Source: Paenibacillus segetis
Lineage (GTDB): Bacteria; Bacillota; Bacilli; Paenibacillales; Paenibacillaceae
Direction of reading: 5' to 3'
DNA length: 64,000 bases
Assembly (NCBI RefSeq): GCF_014639155.1
Contig: NZ_BMFT01000001.1
Span: 3,395,990 to 3,459,989 of the forward strand
This document shows positions 20,499-30,507 of the stretch, one piece after another. Numbering within the stretch: position 1 is the first letter of the stretch; each line of letters begins with the position of its first letter. The notes below the pieces were generated by a model that ran no database searches, was not told the origin of the DNA, and was given only the letters and a program-made list of their open reading frames with translations. Made by a program: the position numbers and the translations under genes.

Positions 20499-21812
20499 CT
20501 ATTCTTGACGACGCCGTAATTCTTGATTGTGCTTGATCTTACTCTCGTTCCCTTGCTCCGTCGCTTCATAAAAAACCTTGTCAGCTAGATTCGCTGGCAA
20601 ATAGTCCTGCTTCACATAGTGTCCAGGATAATTATGCGGATACTTATAGCCTACATGGCCCAGCTTCACTGACCCTTTGTAATGTCCATCTCTCAGGTGC
20701 AGCGGCACTTCGGCAGACTTAACATCCTCCATCGCAGACATCGCCTTTGAAATTGCTGAGACAACACCATCTGACTTCGGACTTTCGACAGCGAATAGAA
20801 TCGCCTGAGCGATGTTAAGCCTCGCTTCAGGCCACCCATTGTTACGATAGGCCTCCAATGCGCTCACTGCTTGTACCATTGCCTGAGGATTCGCTAGACC
20901 TATATCTTCACTACTCGCAGCAATCAGACGTCTGATAAAGGTCATCGGATCCATTCCGAGCTTCTCAACAGCATAGAGGAACCAGAATAGTGCCGCATCA
21001 CTAGACCCGCGAATACTCTTATGAAATGCTGAGAGAATATCGTATTGCGTTGATTCGTCCGCCTTCACAATGGGCCGCCGAATCGATTCTTCAGCCACGT
21101 CCAACGTAATATGAATGCTGCCGTTCTCCTGCGGAGGCGTTGTTAGGGCTGCCAATTCCAAGGCATTTAACGCCCGTCTGATATCGCCGTTAGCCATGGT
21201 TGCGATATGCATAAGTGCTTCTTCATCAACTTCCAAATTCATAAAACCCAGCCCTTTATCACGATCCTTCAGCGCGCGGGTCATCGCAATCAAAGAATGC
21301 TCCTTCGTCAATGGTTCCAGCTGGAACAGTGTTGAGCGACTCATCAAAGCGCCATTCACGTAATGGAACGGATTTTCCGTCGTGGCACCGATAAAGGTAA
21401 TTGTACCTTTCTCTACCGCAGGTAATAGGGCATCCTGCCGCGAACTGTTGAAACGATGTACCTCGTCCAGGAACAGAATTGTTTTCGTCCCATAGAATGA
21501 CTTATCGCTTTGTGCCTTTTGGATAACCTCCCTAACATCCTTTACTGAGGCATCCACCGCATTAAGCCTTACAAATTCGCTCTTCGTATGATTGGATATA
21601 ATATGGGCTAACGTTGTTTTTCCACACCCGGGAGGTCCATATAACAAAATAGAGGACACTTGGTCCGCTTCAATGGCCCGGCGGAGTAGTTTTCCTTGGC
21701 CAAGTATAGCTTCCTGACCAATATATTCATCCAGAGAGAGGGGTCTCATCCGATCTGCTAGCAACCGTCCGGAGTGATTACTTTCTTCTTGTCCATAGGA
21801 GAATAAATCCAT
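20499..21812 (-). CDS. rarA: Replication-associated recombination protein RarA (MgsA)
   Basis: 437 aa AAA+ ATPase. Walker [20 protein letters not shown], Walker [22 protein letters not shown], sensor [11 protein letters not shown], and the C-terminal MgsA domain with [22 protein letters not shown]. RarA acts at stalled replication forks. It corresponds to yrvN, which neighbours cymR in B. subtilis; here mnmA lies between them on the other strand. Confidence 0.95.
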   Translation of the reverse strand: MDLFSYGQEESNHSGRLLADRMRPLSLDEYIGQEAILGQGKLLRRAIEADQVSSILLYGPPGCGKTTLAHIISNHTKSEFVRLNAVDASVKDVREVIQKAQSDKSFYGTKTILFLDEVHRFNSSRQDALLPAVEKGTITFIGATTENPFHYVNGALMSRSTLFQLEPLTKEHSLIAMTRALKDRDKGLGFMNLEVDEEALMHIATMANGDIRRALNALELAALTTPPQENGSIHITLDVAEESIRRPIVKADESTQYDILSAFHKSIRGSSDAALFWFLYAVEKLGMDPMTFIRRLIAASSEDIGLANPQAMVQAVSALEAYRNNGWPEARLNIAQAILFAVESPKSDGVVSAISKAMSAMEDVKSAEVPLHLRDGHYKGSVKLGHVGYKYPHNYPGHYVKQDYLPANLADKVFYEATEQGNESKIKHNQELRRRQE

Positions 21813-21950
21813 TTCAATCCCTTCCTTCGTATCCTCTATTTTAACATAGCATAAGTAAAAAACATTTATAATCGTTCTTTCACTTCCATCCCAACATCAG
21901 ATATGAGTTAATATAGATGTCGGGCCGACAAAGTACTGGAAAGGGGGCTG

Positions 21951-21989
21951 ATGAAAGTGATTTCAGTGAGTGAGGTGATCTCCGCATAA
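21951..21989 (+). CDS. Possible 12-aa leader peptide
   Basis: An ATG with AAGGGGGCTG directly upstream opens MKVISVSEVISA and stops inside the first of two hairpins. The stop codon sits in the loop of the hairpin at 21977-21999, and a terminator-like hairpin follows. This arrangement resembles a translated attenuator leader, but the ORF is too short to be sure. Confidence 0.35.
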   Translation: MKVISVSEVISA

Positions 21990-22032
21990 CGCGGAGATCC
22001 ATAGCTAGGGGGCTCTTTAGCCCCCTTATTTC
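21977..22032 (+). promoter_or_regulatory. Two consecutive hairpins, possible attenuator
   Basis: Hairpin one: GATCTCCGC / GCGGAGATC (21977-21999). Hairpin two: AGGGGGCT / AGCCCCCT (22007-22026), followed by TATTT, like an intrinsic terminator. Together they lie about 70-120 bp upstream of the CD3324-family gene cluster and behind a small ORF. Confidence 0.5.
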
Positions 22033-22100
22033 CGTTGATGTTAATTTATGTTAAGATATATTCAAACTATTATTTAAAGCCGAAAGGGGGAGTTACGACC

Positions 22101-22199
22101 ATGCGTACTTATCTTATCAATCCATTCAATGAAGGACAACGAAATAAGGAGGACCATGATCGTGAACTACAAAAATGGGAAGGATGTGCTTCCCCATAG
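22101..22199 (+). CDS. Small ORF overlapping the CD3324-family gene
   Basis: 32 aa (starts MRTYLINPFNEGQ, ends WEGCASP) with GGGGGAG 9 bp upstream. It overlaps the first 44 bp of the next gene in another frame, and the ribosome site AAGGAGG of the next gene lies inside it. It may couple translation; I recognise no family. Confidence 0.4.
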   Translation: MRTYLINPFNEGQRNKEDHDRELQKWEGCASP

Positions 22200-22461
22200 G
22201 CTGCTGAAAGAACTGCAGCACTATATCCAAGGCGAGCTTCTCTACATCCCCAAGCCGGATCAAACTCGGGCCCTGTGGGGCGAACTGAGTGGATCACGGA
22301 CAACTATAGCATTACGTAACAAAGAAATTTATGCTGAATATAACTCTGGACGTTCTGTTAAGGATCTGGCAGAGTCCTATCATCTGTCCGAGGAAAGTAT
22401 TCGAAAGGTACTAACCAAACTTCGATCACACAGACAAGAGGTATCGTCTATTACGAAATAA
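22156..22461 (+). CDS. CD3324-family (Mor-like) DNA-binding protein
   Basis: 101 aa from ATG at 22156 (MIVNYKNGKDVLPHRLLKELQHY), chosen because AAGGAGGACC lies directly upstream. The N-terminal YIQGELLYIPKP stretch and the C-terminal helix-turn-helix (NKEIYAEYNSGRSVKDLAESYHLSEESIRKVL) match the CD3324/Mor-activator-like small regulators common in Firmicutes. Target unknown. Confidence 0.7.
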   Translation: MIVNYKNGKDVLPHRLLKELQHYIQGELLYIPKPDQTRALWGELSGSRTTIALRNKEIYAEYNSGRSVKDLAESYHLSEESIRKVLTKLRSHRQEVSSITK

Positions 22462-22468
22462 GAAATAG

Positions 22469-22497
22469 AGCCAAGACCTTTAAGGTCTTGGCTTTTT
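22469..22497 (+). terminator. Terminator after CD3324-family gene
   Basis: AGCCAAGACCTT/AAGGTCTTGGCT perfect stem followed by TTTTT, 8 bp after the stop codon. Confidence 0.9.
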
Positions 22498-22585
22498 GGT
22501 GTGTCTATGAAGTAGAGTAATGGTTGAGTATAATGATGATAATAGTGTTACAGTTATCCACTCGATTGGAAACAGAGGTGACTAA

Positions 22586-23272
22586 GTGACGAAAGATAAC
22601 AAGACTTCTCCACAAACGGAGATCTCCCCTGAAATAAATACCAATACCAAGCTATGTGCATATTGCGGACAAAATAAACCCTTATCCCATTTCATCCGCA
22701 GAACAGGTAAACGCTCAAATAGAGGTTCTAGACGTGGAGCTTGTCGAAGCTGTCGTCAATTAAAAAAAGAACAACGTGCTATTACATCATCGGCGACAAA
22801 TACTGAAATTAACCCTTCTACAGACACCACGTTCCAACCTAAACGCCTAATAAAACGTACGTTACCCGTCCCCCCACCAAGAGTAGACGGCCTGGATTTA
22901 GTTATACTCAAGCCAAACCGTCATGGATTAGTACGAATGAGGGGGCGCACAGATAACGGTCGCCGCTGGCAACAAGAAGTTGACTTCAATTTGGCTGTAA
23001 TACTCGTCAAAGAGCACGCTGCTGTCGTTGTGAATAGACATACCATCCGCCGCATTTACAGCAACAAATCATTTCGACGTTATATTCTTGAGCGAGACAA
23101 ACATACTTGTTTCTTCTGTGGTGAATATGGGGATACCATTGACCACCTATTGCCTCGGGCTAAGGGCGGACATACTACGCCAGCTAACTGTGTATGTGCC
23201 TGCAACTTATGCAATCAGAATAAAGCTGCCCGAAGCCTGGAGGACTTTATGGAAGATTCATCTGAACTATAA
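22586..23272 (+). CDS. HNH endonuclease family protein
   Basis: 228 aa from a GTG start with AGAGGTG upstream. A CAYC...CRSC pair near residues 28-53 looks like a zinc knuckle. The C-terminal HNH fold reads YILERDKHTCFFCGEYGDTIDHLLPRAKGG...CACNLCNQNKAARS, with the His of DHLLP and two CxxC zinc pairs. No toxin partner, integrase or restriction neighbour is seen. Its stop overlaps the convergent helicase gene by a few bases. Function uncertain. Confidence 0.8.
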   Translation: MTKDNKTSPQTEISPEINTNTKLCAYCGQNKPLSHFIRRTGKRSNRGSRRGACRSCRQLKKEQRAITSSATNTEINPSTDTTFQPKRLIKRTLPVPPPRVDGLDLVILKPNRHGLVRMRGRTDNGRRWQQEVDFNLAVILVKEHAAVVVNRHTIRRIYSNKSFRRYILERDKHTCFFCGEYGDTIDHLLPRAKGGHTTPANCVCACNLCNQNKAARSLEDFMEDSSEL

Positions 23273-25405
23273 CCCGTTCTCTGGAGTGTCAGTTGAAATA
23301 TAATCCGGTAGTATATCTCCATGCAACAGCCAAAGCTCGTGTAATGCACGTGTACAACCGACATATAACAATTTGGCATCGCCGGGCCCATAATGGCCAG
23401 TATCTACGTCCGTCAGGATAACAGCATCGAACTCTAGACCTTTAGATAAATATACAGGGAGCACTGAGATACCTCCTGCGTATTGCCCTTTATCGCCATC
23501 AATGAGATGTACCTCGATGCCTTGGTCTATAAGGTATTCATATAGCTGCTTAGCCTCTTGTAATGTACGGGTCAGCAAGGCAGCTGTGCGGTAAGAACCG
23601 GAAAGAGCGACCTCAAGTACCTGAGAGATCGACGTTTCGCGGTGATCTCCTACAGCTGATTGCAGTCGTACGGGATCACCACTACGGAATACAGGTACGG
23701 CTAGCAATTCTGCACCCACACCCCGCTTCAAAATTTCATTAGCAAACTCAATAATTTCCATCGTCGAACGATAGCTTCGTGTGAGAGCAAAGTATGCCGT
23801 CTCCTCCGGCCGGAACAGACTCGCCATCTCATCCCAACTCTGAACCCCTTTGTAATAATGAATCCCCTGTGACAAATCACCTAGGATCGTGAACGAATGT
23901 CCTTTAACAAACCGATCTAACACTAGAACCTGAAACGGTGAGAAGTCCTGAGCCTCATCAATGACAACATGATCAAAAGTCATGTGACCCTCTATTTCAT
24001 TAATGCATGTAAAAAGATATAGAAGAGCGGCTAAATCCTCTTCTTTCATCGTTTGTTTCTTTAAATAGGTCTGAGTTTCCTTCCAAATACTCTTGGGGAT
24101 ATACTCCGACATATCTGGGAATCCAGCATTCATGCTCTTTTTAGCGCGAAAAAGCTCCTGATATAGAGACACAGGTTCCAATTCAGGCCACTTTTTGGCG
24201 TAAGCCTTTTCTCGTTGCTGTGCTTTCTTCTTCCGCTCTTTCATCGCCGCAAGAGAAGGAGACTTCTTCAGCTCCATCTCGATCCAGCGGTGAATTCGTG
24301 ACAACACTCGTTCTTTGCGTCTTGCTACCGGATAGTGCCTGTATTCGCCTTCAAACCATTGAAGGATGTCTGCATGGGAGAGAACTGCTCCTTCCCAAGG
24401 TTCAAAATCCAATGGAGGTACACAGTAAGATTCGATATTTTCTAGAAAAGCATCAAGAATTCCCTTGAATTTCAGTGAACCTTTGAACCTACCGGGTAAT
24501 TCATCATCATTTAAGCGTCCTAGCTTTGTATTCGTTACATCGAACCAATGAGTTAAGGTTTCTGATCCATCTTGAGGGGGAGTGTCTAGCCCTAGAATCT
24601 GCGCAGCCCAGTCACTGTATGTACTCTGCTGAATATCCCCTACTCCTAGTTCTGGTAGAACCTCAGAAATATAATCAATAAACATGTGATTGGGTGCAAA
24701 AATAATCATTCTTTCCGCTGTGATTTGTTCCTTGTATTGATACAACAAAAAGGCCAGCCTATGCAGTGCCACGGTTGTTTTTCCACTACCGGCTACGCCT
24801 TGAATAATCAGCGCAGTATTCTTAGCCGCCCGAATAATGAGATCCTGCTCAGCTTGAATTGTCGAGACAATATCTCGCAAACGATTATCCTTGTTCTCAC
24901 CGAGACGGTATACCAGGAATTCATCGGATACAGCCGGTCCTTCACTGTCCCGGTTATAGGTGTCTGCTACCCGTTCTAATATTCCTTTACGGATCACAAC
25001 GTTCCGTTTCAGGTAGACAAGTCCTTCGATCATTCCTTCAGGAGCTTCGTAAGAAGCAGACTCTCCACCGGTAAATGAATAAAATAAACTAGCGAGAGGT
25101 GCACGCCAATCAATAACGATGGGCTCTTTACCTCCGGGATCACCAACTCCCAATTTTCCAATGTAATAAGGTGTTCCAGGTTTACCTTGCTCGCCAAAAT
25201 CAAGACGCCCGAAATAAGGTTCTCGGAATGAACGCTCCAATTGTTCTCTTTCGGATTGACGACTTGCTTCAAGTACTTGTTCCGTGAAATCATGTCCCGT
25301 GTATTCGGGAATACTACGAAGCGCTATTAATTGCTTCTCGATTTCTTCCAAGGTACGGTCCAGCCGCGCCTTTTCTTCTTGATAGGCACTTTGAAAATCC
25401 TCCAC
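23267..25405 (-). CDS. helD: UvrD-like helicase, HelD type (RNA polymerase recycling)
   Basis: 712 aa. An N-terminal coiled coil (about residues 1-35, EEKARLDRTLEEIEKQL) fits the HelD arm that enters the RNA polymerase channel. Then GTPYYIGKLGV, VIDWRAPLASLFYSF, Walker A IQGVAGSGKTTVALHRLAFLLYQ (about 203-225), DEAQDFSPFQVLVLDRF, RSYRSTMEIIEFANEIL and the final LLYVGCTRALHELWL. B. subtilis HelD is slightly longer. A different superfamily 1 helicase role cannot be excluded. Confidence 0.8.
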   Translation of the reverse strand: MEDFQSAYQEEKARLDRTLEEIEKQLIALRSIPEYTGHDFTEQVLEASRQSEREQLERSFREPYFGRLDFGEQGKPGTPYYIGKLGVGDPGGKEPIVIDWRAPLASLFYSFTGGESASYEAPEGMIEGLVYLKRNVVIRKGILERVADTYNRDSEGPAVSDEFLVYRLGENKDNRLRDIVSTIQAEQDLIIRAAKNTALIIQGVAGSGKTTVALHRLAFLLYQYKEQITAERMIIFAPNHMFIDYISEVLPELGVGDIQQSTYSDWAAQILGLDTPPQDGSETLTHWFDVTNTKLGRLNDDELPGRFKGSLKFKGILDAFLENIESYCVPPLDFEPWEGAVLSHADILQWFEGEYRHYPVARRKERVLSRIHRWIEMELKKSPSLAAMKERKKKAQQREKAYAKKWPELEPVSLYQELFRAKKSMNAGFPDMSEYIPKSIWKETQTYLKKQTMKEEDLAALLYLFTCINEIEGHMTFDHVVIDEAQDFSPFQVLVLDRFVKGHSFTILGDLSQGIHYYKGVQSWDEMASLFRPEETAYFALTRSYRSTMEIIEFANEILKRGVGAELLAVPVFRSGDPVRLQSAVGDHRETSISQVLEVALSGSYRTAALLTRTLQEAKQLYEYLIDQGIEVHLIDGDKGQYAGGISVLPVYLSKGLEFDAVILTDVDTGHYGPGDAKLLYVGCTRALHELWLLHGDILPDYISTDTPENGL

Positions 25406-25569
25406 TTTCAGTTACCTCCTAAGGTTTTGTATTCCATATTGTGCTTCGCCTCAATTCAGAAGATCCATTTCGCCGAAGTCAAAAGGAGTTTCATTATACC
25501 ACCAGGAATGGAAAAAGGCGACTGCAAGGTGTGGGTTGTTATAGTCTAGGCGAAATACATATAACAACA

Positions 25570-25607
25570 AAAGACACTTCCTACTCCAGCGAGTAAAAAA
25601 TGTCTTT
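25570..25607 (-). terminator. Terminator after ArsR-type regulator
   Basis: AAAGACA and TGTCTTT ends with inner pairing around CTCCAGCGAG; on the minus strand it is followed by TTGTTGTTA. It lies 9 bp after the stop of the regulator gene. Confidence 0.6.
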
Positions 25608-25615
25608 AGCATACA

Positions 25616-26200
25616 TCAAGAAGGTTCGTTGTCTTGCTCCTCTATCTCTGACACTTTGCCTGGCCCCTTGGCCAAGGATACAAAAAAATCGTATTTAGCT
25701 AAATCATCTCGTTTTTCCTCAAATGGAGCACACATTTCTCGTATCTTCTTTAGCAATCCCTCTGATTCTTCCATCGTCATGTACAGGGTAAGGTCTGCTA
25801 ACTGACCAAATGGTTTTTCCGAGGTTCCCACAAATTCCAAAAACTTTGCTTTTTTTTGCTCAAATATATTATTTATAAGATTTTGGGATTCCGAAATAAT
25901 CATCTTTTTAACGGGCAATTCGGCATCCGCATGCTTGATTTGTATTTCTCCATCAAAAGGAAGGTAATACTTTGCGATAATGCCCTTTATATTCTTAGTG
26001 GATACGAGTTTCAGCAGTCCTACCTTTTCTAGTTTTTTCACATGATAATGGACCTTAGCCGGAACTTCTCCCAATTCATCGGCTATTTCCTTTACGGTTG
26101 CAGGCCGATCCATATTAATAAATGTATTCATAATTTGCAGCCGATAAGGATCAGAGTATACCCTGATATCCTCCAGACTGGTCAAAATCATTTGCTCCAT
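25616..26200 (-). CDS. ArsR-type winged-helix transcriptional regulator
   Basis: 194 aa from MEQMILTSLEDIRVYSDPYR; the longer reading to 26215 adds only five residues. Winged helix with VKEIADELGEVPAKVHYHVKKLEKVGLLKLV typical of HTH_20/ArsR-like proteins, then a C-terminal helical half (FEQKKAKFLEFVG, LTLYMTMEESEGLLKKIREM) like drug or heat-responsive regulators. It starts about 90 bp downstream of the MFS gene and probably controls it, perhaps through the palindrome at 27597-27634. Confidence 0.8.
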   Translation of the reverse strand: MEQMILTSLEDIRVYSDPYRLQIMNTFINMDRPATVKEIADELGEVPAKVHYHVKKLEKVGLLKLVSTKNIKGIIAKYYLPFDGEIQIKHADAELPVKKMIISESQNLINNIFEQKKAKFLEFVGTSEKPFGQLADLTLYMTMEESEGLLKKIREMCAPFEEKRDDLAKYDFFVSLAKGPGKVSEIEEQDNEPS

Positions 26201-26292
26201 ACTAGAACACCCCAATCAGACCTCTTCCTATCTAGAGACCCCTCTTTTCATCTATTATAAGATTTCTTGGGAGATTATACAAAGCCATTGAA

Positions 26293-27576
26293 CTATACCT
26301 CACGAAACCCCTTATCCCACAGCCTACTGACTGCGGCAATTACAAGCAAACCACCCATGATGGTGAAAAATACCGGAACACTAATCCATTCAGCTCCTAC
26401 ACCAGACAATGCACTCCCCACAGGCATCGTAATCGTACAAAGTAAGCCCACCAAGGCCCCCACCTTGCCCATCATCTCCATTGGTGTAACCTCCATAATA
26501 AATGTACTAAGTGGAGTGGACGCACAAGTAGTCCCAAATCCCATACCAAAAAACAACACACCGGCTGCTCCAAGTTTAACCACCTCGGGCAAATGTGGTG
26601 GCAAACTTAGAAGAGAATAACATGCCCCTAAAATTAATAAACCACAGATGAGTAAAGTACTTTTCTTAAACCCGCTTCCTTTGTTACCAAGCCAAATTCC
26701 ACCTAGAATCATGCCCAATACAAGTGAAATACTCAGTACACTCATTCCTTCAGCCCCAGTAGACAATGTGTCTTTTACATATACGGTTTGCAATACATTT
26801 AATGGAGTCAAACAAAAATTAACAAAAGCCGCTAAAATAACCGTCGTCAGAATGAGCCTGTGATGACGTACAAATTTAAAAGAAGAACTAATTTCCTGCA
26901 TATATTCATGCAGCTTCCCCTTTCTTTCTGGCGCTGATTCTGACTCCTTCTTTGTTACATTGTTAAGTACAATAAAACCGATTAAGATGGCTGAGATAAT
27001 AAATGTTAATGAATCCAGCAGAATAGCTCCTGACAGGCCTATGGTTGAGATGATCACCCCAACAACAGCATAACCAGCTAACTCAGAGGTTCTAGTAACA
27101 GAAGAGAGAAATGAGTTGCCGCTTAACAATGATTCTTTCTCCAACAAAGAAGGGATGATACTCATTTCAACCGGACGTGAGAAACATTCAAGTGTTGAAT
27201 TCAAGAATGTAAATACAAATAGATGCCAAGTTTCAAGGAGGCCCATCGCATATAAAAAGGCAGTCAAGGCAACAACCAATCCCCGTAACATATACACTGT
27301 GAACAAAACCTTTTTCTTGTTCCAACGATCTGCTAGTACTCCCGCCGGAAGACCAAATATGACTGCGGGTATAAAATTCACGGCAAATAATGTCCCCATC
27401 AAAACCTTAGATCCTGTCAGTTCATATACCATCCAACTGTATGCAATAGCATCGACAGAATCTCCAAAACGAGAAATAGCATCACATAATAGGAATATTA
27501 CATATGACCTATTGTGAAGAAGACTTCTAAATCCCGCCTGACCCTTACCCTTAGGTTTAATCAATTCCGTTTCCAT
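26293..27576 (-). CDS. MFS efflux transporter
   Basis: 427 aa from ATG at 27576; a GTG three codons earlier is possible. Twelve hydrophobic segments with the MFS loop GLPAGVLADRWNKKKVLF between TM2 and TM3 and a preceding SRFGDSVDAIAYSWMVYELTGS, as in the macrolide-efflux (MefA-like) MFS_3 group. The substrate is not evident. It is transcribed with the ArsR-type gene behind it and preceded by a 38-bp palindrome. Confidence 0.85.
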   Translation of the reverse strand: METELIKPKGKGQAGFRSLLHNRSYVIFLLCDAISRFGDSVDAIAYSWMVYELTGSKVLMGTLFAVNFIPAVIFGLPAGVLADRWNKKKVLFTVYMLRGLVVALTAFLYAMGLLETWHLFVFTFLNSTLECFSRPVEMSIIPSLLEKESLLSGNSFLSSVTRTSELAGYAVVGVIISTIGLSGAILLDSLTFIISAILIGFIVLNNVTKKESESAPERKGKLHEYMQEISSSFKFVRHHRLILTTVILAAFVNFCLTPLNVLQTVYVKDTLSTGAEGMSVLSISLVLGMILGGIWLGNKGSGFKKSTLLICGLLILGACYSLLSLPPHLPEVVKLGAAGVLFFGMGFGTTCASTPLSTFIMEVTPMEMMGKVGALVGLLCTITMPVGSALSGVGAEWISVPVFFTIMGGLLVIAAVSRLWDKGFREV

Positions 27577-27596
27577 GGTAGTCACCAGCTTTCATC

Positions 27597-27634
27597 ATGA
27601 TAAAATAATTTTAACGTTAAAATTATTTTATCAT
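27597..27634. promoter_or_regulatory. 38-bp perfect palindrome, likely operator of the MFS-regulator unit
   Basis: ATGATAAAATAATTTTAAC followed by its exact reverse complement. It is centred about 40 bp upstream of the MFS start. Such long perfect AT-rich dyads suit a dimeric winged-helix repressor; the downstream ArsR-type protein is the obvious candidate. Confidence 0.7.
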
Positions 27635-27710
27635 TGTTTAAGCAACATTCAACCCCTTCAATAAAATTTTTTTCACGTTGATGCAAAGCCTTCTTTCTGC
27701 ATAAAAAAAA

Positions 27711-27742
27711 CGCTGGATCAAGGGATCACCCTGAAGCCAGCG
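27711..27742 (-). terminator. Terminator after tcdA
   Basis: CGCTGG...CCAGCG stem with inner AGGG/CCCT pairing; on the minus strand it is followed by TTTTTTTT. Confidence 0.9.
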
Positions 27743-27750
27743 CTTTTAAT

Positions 27751-28506
27751 TTATAACACGATTCCATTTATCTCAAGCAATTCTCTAACGGTTACACTAA
27801 CCATGATTAAGCCGACAACAGGTGGTACAAATGAGTTACTGGCTGGTGGTTGCTTAGCCTTACGGATCGCAGGGGCATTAGCCGGTACGATCTTCTCCGT
27901 AACATCCGCACGCGGTTTCATTGGCTTCTCTGTAGAGAAGACCACTTTAACCCCTTTCTTAATACCATCTTCACGCAGCTTGGTTCGAATAATTCGCGCC
28001 ATAGGGTCCATATGAGTCTTCGAAATGTCAGCCACCTGAAATTTCGTAGGATCCATTTTGTTGGCTGCCCCCATGCTAGAGAGTACAGGTATTCCCCGTT
28101 TACGGCATTCCTTGATTAAGTGGATTTTATATATAATCGTATCCGATGCATCCAGTACATAATCAAGATCGTATTTGAACAACTCTTCGTAAGTTTCATC
28201 TGTATAGAACATGTTAAGCGCGATGGTCTCACATTCCGGATTGATCAACTTCACTCGTTCACACATCAGGTCTGCCTTTTTCTGACCAACCGTCGTCGTT
28301 AACGCATGGATTTGTCGATTAATGTTCGTAATATCGACAACATCCTTATCGATAAGGATAATGCGTCCAACGCCCGTTCTTGCTAAAGCCTCAACGGCTA
28401 TGGATCCAACACCACCAATACCGAGTACTGCGACGGTGCTATTCTTCATGACTTCGAGACCTTCTGCCCCAATTGCGAGCTCAGTCCGTGAAAATTGATG
28501 AAGCAT
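27751..28506 (-). CDS. tcdA: tRNA threonylcarbamoyladenosine dehydratase (TcdA/CsdL, YrvM)
   Basis: 251 aa E1-like (ThiF) fold. Nucleotide-binding VAVLGIGGVGSIAVEALARTGVG, then IDKDVVDITNINRQIHAL with the conserved NxNRQ, and DYVLDASDTIIYKIHLI. ATP-dependent cyclisation of t6A to ct6A at tRNA position 37. It lies downstream of aspS as in B. subtilis, with a hairpin between. Confidence 0.93.
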   Translation of the reverse strand: MLHQFSRTELAIGAEGLEVMKNSTVAVLGIGGVGSIAVEALARTGVGRIILIDKDVVDITNINRQIHALTTTVGQKKADLMCERVKLINPECETIALNMFYTDETYEELFKYDLDYVLDASDTIIYKIHLIKECRKRGIPVLSSMGAANKMDPTKFQVADISKTHMDPMARIIRTKLREDGIKKGVKVVFSTEKPMKPRADVTEKIVPANAPAIRKAKQPPASNSFVPPVVGLIMVSVTVRELLEINGIVL

Positions 28507-28646
28507 GTGTATTTACCTCCCAGATATATGACCACAATCTTTAGAAATCGTACTAACCTATATGATAGGGCAAAAGAGGTATATGAATCAACATGTATAA
28601 TTTCTATGCGTATTCCTTGAATTACCATTCTCAGGCACCAAACAAA

Positions 28647-28679
28647 TGGCAGGTCAAGAGTATCCCTCTTGACCTGCCA
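28647..28679 (-). terminator. Terminator after aspS
   Basis: TGGCAGGTCAAGAG / CTCTTGACCTGCCA perfect 14-bp stem with a 5-base loop; followed on the minus strand by TTTGTTTG. Confidence 0.85.
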
Positions 28680-28725
28680 CCTTCAATTCAATATTTCCAT
28701 TGGTTATGCTCTAGAAATAACAATA

Positions 28726-30507
28726 TTACTTCTTCTCTTCCGCCAATTTCTTAAGCGCTAATTTGATATGCAACTGTTCCAATTGTGAAGCATCTACCTC
28801 GGACGGAGCGTTCATCAACAGATCCGTAGCACTTGCTGTCTTAGGGAACGCAATGGTCTCACGTAGATTGGTACGACCGGATAACAACATGACAAGACGG
28901 TCAAATCCAAAAGCAATTCCGCCGTGTGGAGGAGTTCCGTATTCAAAAGCGTCCATTAAGTAGCCAAATTTATCTTGAGCTTCTTCCTGAGACAAACCGA
29001 TAGCCTCGAACATTTTCTCCTGAACTTCACGTTTGTAAATACGCATCGAACCGCCACCGACTTCATAGCCATTAAGAACAATATCATAGGCTTGAGCAAG
29101 AATTTGTCCTGGATCTGTGTCAAATAAGGCTAGATCTTCTTCACGTGGGCGTGTGAACGGATGGTGTTCCGCCACATAACGTTTCTGTTCTTCATCCCAA
29201 CCAAGCAATGGGAAGTTAACAACCCAAGCGAACTTAAATACGTTATCGTCAATCAAACCAAGTTGACGACCAATTTTAAGACGAAGGTTACCAAGGACGT
29301 CAGCTACTACTTTTTTCGTGTCAGCGGAGAAGAGCAACAAGTCGCCTTCTTCAGCGCCAGTACGTTCTTTAAGAGCTTCAATTTCTTGCTCTGTGAAGAA
29401 CTTAACGATCGGACCACGGAATTCTCCCTCTTTTACTTGAATCCAAGCGAGACCTTTAGCTCCATAACGAGCAGCAAACGGAGCGAGATCGTCAATTTCT
29501 TTACGGCTCCAAGTGCCACAGCCTTTAGCGTTAAGCACTTTAACTTCTCCGCCTTTTTCGATGACGGAAGCAAATACTTTAACACCACTTGTTGCCACAA
29601 TGTCATTCACTTCAATCAATTCAAGCCCAAAACGCAGATCCGGCTTATCAGAGCCATATTTGCCGATAGCATCAGCATAGCTTAGACGTTGGAATGGCGT
29701 CTCCAGTTCGATTCCCTTGGTTTCTCTGAAGAGACGTACCATCAGTTGTTCCATCATACCCAGAAGCTCGTCCTGTGTCAGGAACGACGTCTCAATGTCC
29801 ACTTGTGTGAATTCTGGCTGACGGTCAGCACGAAGATCTTCATCACGGAAACAACGAGCGATTTGGTAATAACGTTCTACACCACTCACCATAAGCAATT
29901 GTTTATACAATTGTGGCGATTGTGGAAGTGCAAAGAATTCACCAGGGTGAACACGGCTAGGTACAAGATAATCACGAGCGCCTTCAGGGGAACTCTTAGT
30001 CAAGATAGGTGTTTCTACTTCGATGAATCCTTCTTCATCTAGGAAATCACGGAATACCTTTGCTGCTTTGGAGCGCAACCATAGTGTCTTCTGCATTTCT
30101 GGACGACGAAGATCAAGGTAACGATATTTAAGTCGGAGGGACTCGTCTACTTCAACACCGTCTTCAATAAAGAAAGGTGGAGTTTTAGCAGCGTTCAACA
30201 CTTCGATCTCAGTAATTTGCACTTCAACTTCACCTGTAGGCAAGTTCGCGTTTACTGTTTCAGCATCACGTTTAACAACTTTACCGCTAACAGCAATGAC
30301 ATATTCACTACGAACTTTATCGGCGATTTGCAATGCCTCTCCTGAATAAGCTGGGTTAAATACAACTTGGACAATACCGCTGCGGTCACGCAGATCGATA
30401 AAGAGTACGCCTCCCAAGTCACGGCGGGTCTGAACCCAGCCGTTTAATGTTACTGTTTCTCCAATATTTGCGGTGCTAATGGTACCGCAATGATGTGTAC
30501 GTTTCAT
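28726..30507 (-). CDS. aspS: Aspartyl-tRNA synthetase
   Basis: 593 aa, bacterial type. OB-fold anticodon domain ([32 protein letters not shown]), class II motif 2 region ([21 protein letters not shown]), GAD insertion, and motif 3 ([16 protein letters not shown]). It charges tRNA-Asp. In Bacillus aspS follows hisS closely; here a 614-bp GC-rich hairpin block separates them. Confidence 0.98.
   Translation of the reverse strand: MKRTHHCGTISTANIGETVTLNGWVQTRRDLGGVLFIDLRDRSGIVQVVFNPAYSGEALQIADKVRSEYVIAVSGKVVKRDAETVNANLPTGEVEVQITEIEVLNAAKTPPFFIEDGVEVDESLRLKYRYLDLRRPEMQKTLWLRSKAAKVFRDFLDEEGFIEVETPILTKSSPEGARDYLVPSRVHPGEFFALPQSPQLYKQLLMVSGVERYYQIARCFRDEDLRADRQPEFTQVDIETSFLTQDELLGMMEQLMVRLFRETKGIELETPFQRLSYADAIGKYGSDKPDLRFGLELIEVNDIVATSGVKVFASVIEKGGEVKVLNAKGCGTWSRKEIDDLAPFAARYGAKGLAWIQVKEGEFRGPIVKFFTEQEIEALKERTGAEEGDLLLFSADTKKVVADVLGNLRLKIGRQLGLIDDNVFKFAWVVNFPLLGWDEEQKRYVAEHHPFTRPREEDLALFDTDPGQILAQAYDIVLNGYEVGGGSMRIYKREVQEKMFEAIGLSQEEAQDKFGYLMDAFEYGTPPHGGIAFGFDRLVMLLSGRTNLRETIAFPKTASATDLLMNAPSEVDASQLEQLHIKLALKKLAEEKK

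Noticed and set aside
21813..21950. Possible 6S RNA gene between rarA and the next genes, as found near rarA in B. subtilis
   Set aside because: I could not see the long closing stem with central bubble; a covariance-model search is needed to claim it.
22586..25405. HNH nuclease and HelD-like helicase as a two-gene defence system
   Set aside because: The genes converge tail to tail, share no operon, and the helicase fits HelD well. No other defence gene is near.
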